DNA from: Hyposmocoma kahamanoa
Lineage: Eukaryota > Arthropoda > Insecta > Lepidoptera > Cosmopterigidae
Reading direction: 5' to 3'
DNA: 64,000 nucleotides
NCBI RefSeq assembly: GCF_003589595.1
Contig: NW_020653855.1
Coordinates: forward strand, 6,710,721 to 6,774,720
The translations under genes and the position numbers were made by a program. The notes beneath the pieces are model-generated. The model made no database searches and was not told the DNA's origin. It saw only the letters and a list, made by a program, of their open reading frames with translations. Every line of letters starts with the position of its first letter. Position 1 is the first letter of the stretch. Below, piece after piece: positions 28,001 to 40,000 of the stretch.

Positions 28001-31000
28001 GTGTCATTAGTCAGATTTAGTAGGCTATTAAAGAGTAGGTATTTTCGATTTTGTATGAAAGTGATGTACCTGTTACGTAGTCTGTTAAGTAATCTGTGGT
28101 AAAGCGTATTATTATAATTAGTAAAATTATTTTTAGTTGTATCTACTCCTTCTACGTAATCTATCATGTCACGTAAATAACTGCCTCAGTGGCCAAACGG
28201 TTATCATGCCGGACTACCACGCAGAGGTCCCAGGTTCGATTCCCGGGAGAAATATTGGTATGGCCTACATTTATTTCTCTCGTGAGTTTGGGTGTAATTT
28301 GTGGTTGTCTATGTGTGTGTCCATGGCCCACGACACAGGTTTTCCCTAGTACGTGGCTATGTTGAGTGTGTGCGTTATTATTAATAGGTGCTTTTTTCAT
28401 AAATCACTTTATTTTTATCTGGGTCTGTTATACTAAATACGTCAATTCTAAATTTGGGCCAACCAAAAAGATTATCTAAATCGAGTATTTAACCAGGAAT
28501 AGAGATGAAAGAAGGGCTAATTATCGCTGTCAACTGATCAGGCAAATGGTCCTTACATCACATTTAAATATCAACTCGCATTTGCGCTGAAATCACAAAT
28601 TAGAAAGCTGAAATTGTATAGCGCCAACAATTGACCTGTGTGTACGTCTCCGTATATTCCAAAAATATTCTGTAGTTATTGTAATAAAGATAATATCTCT
28701 AACAATGGGATGCTGTTCCACTCGGTGGTTTGAAAAAACAGCAAAACATCTAATTACTAAACAAACGGATCATATTTCATCGGTAATTAAATATGTAATT
28801 TTTCAATTTTCGTCCATTGTAGTAAAGCTCTAGTTAAACTGAACGATTTGACACCCGTCAATTGTTTCGAATTCGGGCTGGCCAATTGGAGCACAGTTGT
28901 TATCGAAATGATGTGGCATTCGTCTCTATTTCTGGTTATATACTCGATGTTCTTGATGTCATTTTTTAAATACTGAGCGAACTTTTTAATGAATAGCGCG
29001 AGGGACGATCCCAGCTACAATGCTAGTACACTGCAAAGTTATGTGAATGTCGAAGCCGCTTCTACTTTTGTATGGAGTTACCATTCTTGGTTTTATCTAG
29101 ATTATGTTTACAGTCTTTTTATATCATCACATGTGGCTTTGTCATATTAAGGTTACGGAATTATGTCTCAATAAACATGGATTTTTTTTCATACCCGGAA
29201 AAAACGCAGAAATGGGATCAAACATATCCAAGAGATTCCCAAAAGATTTCTTGCAAGACAGAATGACGCTAATCGTAAGTTACAACTTGTATAACGTACA
29301 GGAGGTCTACTATGAGCTTCACTTGACGTGGTAAAAATGCGCATCATGACCTACACAAAATTTGAACGGGAACAGCGTGGCTAGATGATGAGTTTTACTT
29401 TTTAAACATTAATTATTGTCTTTGGCTTGCTAGCTGTCATTTACCAAGAGCGAGATGGAACTACCTAATAAATCATATGAGAGAAATAGACAGATGTAGT
29501 ACCTTGGGAGCGTTGAACGCACTACTGTACCGATTGTGTTCAAAATGAGAATTATATTTTTTAAATAATTTTATTATTTAATTAAATTTTTATTGAATTG
29601 ATATTCAATTATTTTTTGTGAAATTACTCCACTAGTTTGTTATAATTATTAATACAAAGATCGAACACTCAGAAAAAACACTCAGAAAAAATTCCTTCGA
29701 TCCGGTCGGATTCGAACCGACGTCTTCTTGCAAACCGTGCCAGACGCTATACCAAATAAGCCACGTAACGAACCAACGGACCTCACGAATTTCTCTATGT
29801 GCTTGCGTCGTGTCTTTGTACTTGGTCTTTCAACGACTTTTTAGTCGTAGCGCCATCTATGACAAATGTATTACATATTTATCACCCAGTTAGTACCTTT
29901 ACTTTTTTAGTACCTTTACAGTTAGTACCTTTATTATACTATATTACGTTATTTTGTAATATCGACAACTTTGCAATCATTCTATCAAATTTGTAGTAAG
30001 ACAAAATTACATGTCATATCTAGTCATTATTATTGAAATGAGTAAGGTGAGTTTGTCGTTTGATAACACAATTGGAACGTACTTTGTATTCGTACATTTT
30101 CATTGATTAATGCGTTAAAATAAAATTTGGCACTATTTAAACGCGATTTTTGTTAAAATACAATTAAGAATTTGACAGGCAATCCAACTTACAGGTTTAA
30201 ACAGGATTGCTATGAGTTGTATATATTGGATAGCTTTTTTTTTTTTTTGACGGGGGAAATCTTTATGGATACCCCTGAGCCCAGGGAGACTCAGGGGTTA
30301 TGTGGGGACTCTCCCTCCAGACTGGAGGGCCTACCCCACTAAAACCCCCCCGGGTTTCCCTCTCGCCGGTTGAGTCGGCGCCGTGGGATCAGTGAATATT
30401 CACCACGACGCCGCCCGGCCGCCCTAGCTTACGCCAGAGCTCCCGCGCCAACGGAGGGGCGAGTCGGTTGTCCTCCGACCCGCCCCCCAGACGAGTGAGG
30501 CCGTGCAATGCAGGCTCCGGAGTCCCTGTCCGGAGCCCGCTGGTCTCACTAGGGGATCAGGCGAGCAGCGAACTGCCTTCGCCTTCTCCCCGTACGTCTG
30601 CGCCGGAACGGGTGCGCGTCCGACGCGTCCTCGCGCACCCGCTCCGCGGCCTCCTTTTGCGGCATAACCTCTGCGCAAAAGGAGGCCACCGCCTCCCAGG
30701 ACTCCTCGCTATCGAGCATGGCGGCAACCACGCTCGGCAGCGAGAGGTCCTGCCCTACAGTCCCCGTCAGAGTGCGGCGCTGCTCATCCCACCGGCAACA
30801 CACCTCTAGGGTGTGCTGCGTGGTGTCATCCGCAGCGCCGCACTCGTGGCACGACGGGGACGGTTCCCTCCTCGCCACCTTGTGCAGGTAGTGACCGAAG
30901 CAGCCGTGCCCGGTCAGCATCTGCACAAGGTGGTACGACAGTGGCCCGTGGGACCAGTTTACCCACTCTACGAGGACAAGGCGGATCGCCTCTATGGTAC

Positions 31001-34000
31001 GAGCGCCATAGGGGGGATCCGCCAAGCCATGTTTCCACCGGTCCCGCATGCGCTGCGCCGCGAGGCGGCGCTCCCGCTCCACCTCTTGGGGAGCGGGTCG
31101 CTCGCCTCGGTCCCTCATTCCCCGCCGGTAGGTGCGGACCTCCGCCAGGGCCTCGGCGTCGAGGTCCCACGGCGGAGTACCGGCGAGGACGCATGCGGCA
31201 GCGCAGGCCACCGTCTTGTACGCCCTGCACATTCGCAGGGCGACCACCCTCTGGGATATGTTGGATAGCCTGACAAATTGGTATTATGACCTTACTAAAA
31301 CAATTCACTGTACATGCAGTTTATGTTCCCCATCCGAAATCCGTTCAACTTCTCTTTCATAGTTAAATCCTATCATGACGTGTCATTAGCCATGCACATG
31401 GCGGTCTCATCTGTCAAAATAAGCTTTAATTTTTTTTAATGTCGAGATTTTGTTACATTTTTACATTTTTAAGAAATTTCGTTTAAGTTTTATTATATTT
31501 TCAGTTTCATAATTATTTGTTATCTTTTTGGGTATAGACAATTGTCAATAAATAAGTTCTATTTAGGTACTATTGAACTTTTTTCAATAGTTTATTTCGA
31601 GTTTCCCATCTACAGAGTGTTGTTGATAAATTATTAGCATGAATGTAATTGCAGTTTTTAAATTGTATTTTAAAAATTTTATTGGCTTAGTGAAAATTGT
31701 ACTTTTAAATAGTGCCAAATTTGACTTCGCATTAATCATTGAAAATGTACGAATACTAGATATACGTTCCAATTATGTTATCAAATTACAATCTCACCTT
31801 TTTCATTTCTGTGATAACGACTAGACATGCCACGTAATTTTGTCTTAAGACAAATTGTAAAGTATGATTGAAAAATATCCGATATTACGATGTAACGTAA
31901 TAAGTATAATCAATAATATTTTTTTTTTAAATATATAATTGTTCTCCTTATGAACACAATCGGTTAATAGTGCTTGAACGCTCCCGGAGTACTACAACCG
32001 TCTATTTGTTTCATATATGATTAAGTATGTAGTTCCATCTCGCTTTTATTATATGTCAAATAGTCAGCCATAGGCAATAATTAATGTTTAAAAAGTAAAA
32101 TTCATCATCTTGCCTTGCCATTCCCGTTCAACTTTGTGTATTTCATAATAATAACACACACTACTTCACACACAATAATTCTGTTTTACCACGTCAAGGG
32201 AATTGCATGGAACTTGACTGGTTGCTTATAATTTGAAACATTATGAAATCTTTATAATGAATGGTCGTAGTTTCTAAGATTCGATTATATAACCAGAAAT
32301 GGAGACGAAATAAGGGCCATCTATTCCTGGCAACTCATCAGTCAAATGGCACTGTTATCACTTTTAAATATCAACTTTAATTTGCGCCGAAAACACAAAT
32401 TAGAAAGCTGAAATTGTACAGCGCCAACATCTGACCTGTGTGTACGTCTCCGTATATTCCAAAAATATCCTGTATTTATTGTAATAAAGGTAATATCTGT
32501 AACTATAGGGGGCTGTTGCATTCGGTGTAAATTACAAAACGGTGTAATTAAATATTAAATTATGTAATTTTTCAATTTTCATCTATTATAGCAAAGCTCA
32601 AGTTAAAGTGGCCGATTTGAAGTGAAACAATTGACGGGTGCCGTCAATTGTTTCAAAGTCGGGCTGGCCAATCGCGCAGTTGTCACCGTAATGATATGGC
32701 AGAATAGTTTTCAAACAAATTAAATGACATTTCGTCTTTATTTCTGGTTATATACTCGATGTTTTTAATTTAAAGACAAATCTGAACTGTTAATATAATT
32801 TAAACTATACTCTGTTGGCATATCGTTGGATGTTCTATACCCATTGTTGCAAGTCATTACGTTTTGATTTTATATTGTACTTTCTATGAATATGTTGCCA
32901 TTTAACGATTAACAGCCGAACGGCGATGAATTCCAGATGTTTACTTAGTGCTTCAAAAAAGAAGCTACTATATTGCAGCGATATAAGGTACCTTCGTTTT
33001 CTTGTAAGTAGCGAAATAAGGCATTTTTCGCCGTTTCCTCCTACTGGGTGTTCCTATTGGTAGTAGCACGAGGACTAATATTGCTCTTATGCTCTGCCCT
33101 TATGCTCCTATCGTGACGTCATATCTAATAAGTACACTGAACTAGAATTAAAAAAATATCAAAATAGAAAAGTCAAAAATATCTTTATCTACACACATAT
33201 CATAAACTCTCTATAATGTGTTCAAAAACCGCAAAATCCGACCAGCATAAAGGTAAGCTGTTTTGTTAGAACAAATTTTTTATCTGTGAAAATGTCTGTG
33301 TAATAAAAACATCGAATTCGATGTTATTATTACATCCAAATTTCGAACATCTCTGAAAAACAAAACGATTTGATTGGACCTCAATTCTAATATCAGTCGA
33401 GATGAAGTTTTATTCGAAATTAAATGGCAATACATTGACTTACAAATAAATGGACGAAGGGTCTAATACAAAAACCACGAAAAAAATGTCCCAAGTCAAC
33501 CTATTCGAAATTTAAATTGTAATGTCATCGCAGTATCGCTCTGTCAGTAGAACAAATGAAGACTAAAGCGGAGTGTCGCGCTCTGTATACGATTTTAGCG
33601 CCTTACAAGTGCGGACACTTTTTAGCGCGGACCCGACGTCCATATAATTGTAAGTCAATGTGGCAATAGCAAAGAATTTTGACAATTTCACACGTTACTT
33701 GATATCGAATGATATGATAGTTGAGGCCGATTTTGGTTTGTCTGTGAATTAAAAATAAAAGCTAAGGTTGTGTGACATGCGTGAGAAAATTTTTTAGTAA
33801 CATGCGGTTCCTGAACACATCACAGACTCGAGTTCTTAGGTTTTCGCGATTGTTACACATAGGAAATGAAACTATTTTTCCGGATTTAAATCGCGTATAT
33901 TTGTTTTTTCAAACAAACCGACGTTTCGGGCCCTTTACAGGTCCCATGGTCACGGTTGACTGAGGTGGTACAGTCTTCAACCAGTTATGTCTAATATTAA

Positions 34001-37000
34001 TGCAAACCACCCTATTTTTTCACTATAGTTACAATAGTTATTAATTAAATACCTTATTTTTAATTTTACAAAGAAAACATTCCAATTTACGCAACATTAA
34101 GTTTTACAAATTATTTTATTGAATGAATTTTTATTAAGTTTAATTTATTATTAATTATTAATAGAAATTAGAATAAACTAAAACATGCATTAATAGCTAA
34201 TAAGCTACCTTCAGATTGTTTCAATCTATTATTTTAGAATTGTTATTGTTAATAGTAAATGTGAACACTGAATTGTCTTTTTACATAGAGCTACCACTAC
34301 AGTTTCTTATTCATTCAGGAGAATCTGCTTTAGGCATGAGTAATTGTACCTGTGAATTAATGAAATTTTGGTTTAAATTTCAGACTCCATCGTACACTGG
34401 CATGTTTCGAGAATGTTGCAAACGTGTCGATTATGTACTAGCATTCAGCGATGAGGGCGATGACCTCTATGTCGATGAACTTAAAAGTAATTTTCTCTCC
34501 ACTCTCGTTAAGATAGGTCTCGACTTGGAGATTGAGAAAGGAGTGGTAAGGCTCTTCCTTTTTTTTTTGTTGCATAGAATTATTTAAATAGAAATATTGC
34601 AAAAAGACCAAAACGTTTAACCTCTTTCGCACACTGGTAGACGTGCGGCATTGAATGATTTTACTTATAATCAGAGATTGGCAATTGCTTTGATAACATG
34701 GTGCTTAAATCGGGTTATAACCCGTTAACGCCCAAAATCGGAAGCAAAAACAATTTACAACTAAATATTTGTTGTAAATCGAGTTTTGTTCGAATTTAAT
34801 AATATTGTTACAAAATGTTAATTGCTTTCTTATCTAAACGATTCCATATTCTTTTCTAAAGAAGTGTCTTTAAACAAGTCGTATGTTTACGCCGTTCAGA
34901 CAAACAACAACAGATCTCCACCGGCCTCGCTCCCGACAAATCAACGTCTCCTCCACTCCCATCAATATCTTCATACATAACACTTTACTCGTGGTAATTT
35001 AACCATGCCATTTTTAAGTACATCATCAATATGATTGCGATAGATATGCCTACCTATATATAGATAGGTCTACCTATCCCCACGCCTTCATCCACTTCGC
35101 TCTATAATTTTGTGACGCGATACCAACATTCATGATCAAACCGACTCGGTTGGGCAGCTTTCGGAAAGCTCCGGGACGTCTTCTCGTCTGCAATGCTGCA
35201 GTCCTTGAAAACAAAAGTATTGAAGCAGTTGCCTACGATGACTGATGATGAGCCTCATAAAAAAACTCAATCCTGCAACGAGCTGTGGAGCGAGCAATGC
35301 TCGGCATTTCTCTACGTGATCGAATCAGAAATTAGGAGATCCGTAGAAGAACGAAAGTCCAAAGGATTAGCAAGTTAAAGTGGCAATGGCACATAGCCGA
35401 TAGAACTGACGGTCGTTGGGGCAGATAGGTTCTCGAATAGAGACCACGAACCGGAAGGCATTCAAATGGCTTGCCAGATGGCTGGGAAATCCGGGATTGT
35501 TGTCCAGTAATAAGACCTAACTGTGTCGGATTACAAACTTACTATAGTCCTTTTTCATAATTTCATAAAACTAGTCCCCCAGACGCAGCGCAGTAGTCAT
35601 AGTGCGAATATCGAAATATTGATTGCGAATGACGTAAAATTTTTTTAGGTACTCAATGAGTATTAAAAACTCAAAAAGTTTTTTGTGAACAACGCCATTA
35701 GTTTTGTTATGATTATGAATACAAACCTAGTGGAGTTTGAGTGGTCGCCATGCCAACGAATGCCGAAAGCCAATACAAAGTTCTATAACAAAAACACAGG
35801 AGAATTTCATCGGCTCGGTAACTGGACCCTTGGCTCCGTTGGTAAAGAGGAATGCTACGTTGCAGCACGGACTTGGGTTCAAGTCCAACCGGGTCGACAA
35901 AAACTTTTCTACGTGTTCGTCGATCTTTTTTTTAACACCGATGGCTTTTTTCTGGTTAATTTTTTATTTGAATTTGTAAATGAAATTGACCAAAAAAAAA
36001 TCATTTAAAAGTCTGATTTTCAGTAATTGGCAAACATTTTTGATGTATGCGCAAATCTCCCAATGCTACATAATTGACTATTCTCTTCTTTTAAACTACA
36101 ATCTATTTCAGTTACCTGAACACAACAATCTTCTATTCTGTAAAATTCATGCACCGGATTTAGTCCTCGACCAATATAAGTACATGTTTGAAGTGGTAAA
36201 ATATTTTCAAGACAATCACGTTCATTGGATTGGAAGGCAAGGCATGACGCCCACCTGGAAGGACATGTTCAGAAATACGTGTGAGAGGGAATGGGTCAAA
36301 TTAACAAGGTTGCGTAATATTACAATTTTTTTTTCGTTATATTATTGTGAAGTGCTGATACATTTTTAAATAGTCGAGGAAGTTTGAAAAGGCTCTCTGC
36401 TATGAATTTTTGTTTATTGTAACTACATCAATGTCATTTAAGCTGTTAGTTTCCCAAATATAAATAAATAAATAGATACAATATCCCGTACGTTGCTCTC
36501 ACAGACATATATCTAAATAGACACCGCATGTGTACCTACTTCACGTGGTTAATGTAAGTTATAAACGCTTAGTTGCCGCTGCTACGCTTCAGAACGCACC
36601 CGGCCGTTATCGTAGTTAAATGTCAGTCGACAGCCCGAAAATGCCTTATTGTGCCGTTAGAACCTGCAAAAACACCACAGTTGTGAGAAGATAAATAAAC
36701 AGCGACGTTTTCTTCCACAGTTACGTAATTTTGTAATCAGGATATTCATTATCTAAAGTCAGTCATTTCAAAACGCGACTGTAAGGGTAATTATAATAAA
36801 TTGTATTATTTTCTTAAAATACTCCAGTCCATTTGAAATCCAAATACCAAATTGCATTAGATAATAATTGTAGTAATGAATTTAAGAGGGAGCAGAGGAA
36901 AAAATCCTAACCTTCGATTTGATTTTGGAGGGGTATATCCACTTTAAAGTTAAAAATAAAATATTGTATTAGTAACTACACGATATATTCAAGCATAGAC

Positions 37001-40000
37001 ATTAATCAGAAACATAAAACAATAAAGTTCCTCGTAGATAAAAATCACGAAATGACCTCTAATTTTCACATTTTTTCGATTTATCTTCGAAATGCTACAG
37101 GTTATTAGGACAAAAATTAGATAATTAATTATATTTGTGCATGATCGACAACTTTTTTTAATCCCTTTAGTTTTAGTTATTCCGCTAAAACGAATTTGGT
37201 ACTTTTAAAGCACAAAATTCAACATCTCCTGTCGCATGTCACGCAACTGCAGGCATATAATTTTGTTTCACAAATTTGGGCGGAGCCAACGTCAAAACTT
37301 TTTTGGCATGCTTTCTCTTAAAATACCAGTTTCCAATAAATATAAGACCAAAAGGGCTCGTGAAAATAAGTTCGTTCAACCTAAGGCTGAATTATCGTGT
37401 ATATACGCCTAGGCCTCGTATATACATATAATGATGTGAGGTTCTTAAGAAAAAGTCCTACAATTAGGAAGCAAATTATAAAAGTTAAAATATAAAAGAT
37501 TTAGGGTCGTATTCCAGAACTCTACTCAATGCTCAAGTCAGGATTTGAGCAGACTTGAGTATGATTTCAAGCACTGGAAATACGACCCTAAAGGCAAGGA
37601 CTTGAGTATGATTTCGAGTGCTTTAAACCATACTCAAATCCTGACTTGAGCATTGAGTAGAGTTCTAGAATACGACCCTTAATGAACTGCTGATTTCAGA
37701 ACTTGCATATTATTGTAATTGTTATTGTAGTTTTGTTAGATAAGTAAGTTTGACCTACATGAGAAGTACCTTCTCGCTGCTAGGTACCTATTTAGTCATT
37801 AAGTATAACTTTATTCGCCAACAAACTATTTCCAGTTTGGCGGGAGATAAATTTGTGTAAAATGTATACTTTTTGAAAAATAAATAAATCAAAGAAAAAT
37901 TTTGAATGAATTCCGAGAAAACAAATATGCAAACGAGTGTATGCCGCGTGATTCGTAATTCATTGCGGCTTTTACTTAATGCGGTACACGTGTGATACTT
38001 CTTTAAAAGGCCATGAACATCGAACGAACGATATTTTCGTATAATGCATTCAGTTTCGTGGTACGGCCGCTTCGTCTTGTTTTTGGTCAAATTTTACGAT
38101 TAATAATGTTCACCAGATGCAACACAGTTCTCGATTCTGATAGATTTAGGTAACAAAGGGATGATAATTCTTAAGACCTTAGAAAATGTTATAAAAATAT
38201 TCTGTGTATAAAGTTTGTTGTTGTTTCTTTTTAGTTTTCCGGACCAACTTTTTTCCAAAAGACGTATTAATAAACGACTTAATTATCTTATTCTGATATT
38301 ATTTTACTATATCAATATGTCACAGCTTTTTATAATGAACCAATATTTGAAAAATCATTATTTTAAATACGTGCTGCGTCTGCGTCTTCGATTTAATCAA
38401 TCGCTTTAGTGCCGTAGAAGGTTTCCTATTACTAGCGCATGTGATGTCACAGGAGATACAAAAAAAATTGGCACGCTTGGATTTAATACATACAGATCGC
38501 GGTACTTGCAGTATCTATTTAGATATAGGTCTGTGTATGATCTGGGGACCTACCACAACCTCTTGAACCAATATTACTTTAACCTTACATTGACTTTTCG
38601 TACCATAACGCGCTTGAAGTAAGCTTATTATAATGTTAAAACTATGATGTTTTATTGGCAGCTTTGTGACTATTCATTCACTCAGTTCGTACTATGACGC
38701 GACTTTAACATTAAAGTATTATTGTTCTTATTTGAAATTTAGCAAATGGAAACAATATTATATTCAGTTTTATTGTCTTAATATTGATTTGTAATGATTA
38801 AAAGTTAACTTATTTATTTACATAATATATCTCTTCAATATTTTGTTTATTTATTTATTTAATAGTACGTGGTGAAATAATTTCTCGTTAAATGAAAATA
38901 CGCGATGTTTATTTCGTAAAATTATGACAGCGACATCCATTATGCTCCTTGGCGACACTAACGGTTGATACTAGACTGTAATTCCGAATTCACAACGTTA
39001 CAATCAAGACTCAGCTTGTTTTATTTATTTTTCTTCGTTCATCATTCAAAAATAATTGAAAACATCGTAATTTTAATAAATTTCATTATTAAATACTTTT
39101 ATTTTGTTGGCAGTTACAAGTCTCTGAATGTGTACTTTAACGTTATACTGCGATAGGACGATTCGGAGCATCAAAAAAGAAAGAGATGGCATTATACAGT
39201 TCATATGGCGTTATTTCTATCCTATTTTTAGTAAGGAATAGACAATATTGGGAAATCATTCGTTCTTTCAGTCACTTTAGCAATAATACATTACTTGGTT
39301 GATAGGTTTGCCATGGTACTGTAACTGGGGCGTAGCTTAGGATGCGTAGCGAGAGGTACTTTTATGAATTTAAACTGGAATAATCTTCAAAATATACTTT
39401 ATTGCACTTTTTCACATACTTTCGGCGTTGGGTTACATTTCGTTATCTATCAAGATGTTCTCTTCTCTTATTTCATTTTTCAAAACACATTCTAATTACA
39501 AAACTATATTCATTCAGCCAGTGATTCTACTCAAAGTGTAGAGCCTAGACTACAGTACGAATAGATACGAGTAATATCATAATAAGCTTACTATAGGATT
39601 ACTTGAAATAAGATTGTTATTTGAAAGGTTATGGTAGGCCCCCTGATCCCAAAATAACTAAAAGTAACTAAAGGACGCGTGTTATGATAATCGGAAAAAT
39701 CCATGTTCAACAAACACCCAGATTCGAGATAATATTGAAAATTGTATTTTTCTACGTTGACCAGGACCCCAATTCAAAACTCTTCGATATTTTAACCGAA
39801 TCATTCGATTGGACATCGTTCTCGAATCGAAGGGCGCTTTCCGAGCTATTCAGAACATTCGGATTCGGATACGATATCATTATCCAACAGCGTTTACGGA
39901 GTTAGTTGGTGAAATAGATTATAAGAAAAATGATAATCCTTTTACAAACATTTTTAAGACTTTGACATCCATTGACTTACAATTATATGGACGTCGGGTC

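Larger units (their letters stand above)
29322..32198. mobile_element. Long-inverted-repeat (foldback) element, 2.9 kb
   Basis: The left arm starts CTTGACGTGGTAAAA (29322) and the right arm ends with its complement (TTTTACCACGTCAAG, 32198). Pairing continues inward: AACGGG, TTAATTATTG, GAGATGGAACTAC, then AATTTGGCACTATTTAAA against TTTAAATAGTGCCAAATTTG. Arms are about 550-850 bp. The left arm holds an inserted SINE-type repeat and the loop an R1-clade LINE. The element starts 47 nt after the exon 6 donor. Confidence 0.8.
36500..38535 (+). mobile_element. 2-kb TIR element with a THAP fragment and nested MITEs
   Basis: The left end CACAGACATATATCTAAATA and the right end TATTTAGATATAGGTCTGTG are inverted repeats. 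Just inside the left end (36641) an ATG opens MPYCAVRTCKNTTVVRR, a THAP-type start, and 20 bp later another frame gives V-F-F-H. MITEs at 36886-37317 and 37504-37678 are nested inside. Related short element at 57718-57950. Confidence 0.65.

Noticed and set aside
27848..28102. 84-codon Arg/Ser-rich ORF
   Set aside because: Low-complexity composition, open on both strands, no homology recognised.
30468..31362. Several + strand ORFs of 76-151 codons in the GC-rich stretch
   Set aside because: They are shadows of the minus-strand R1-clade ORF2 tail, which has the conserved Cys-His motif.
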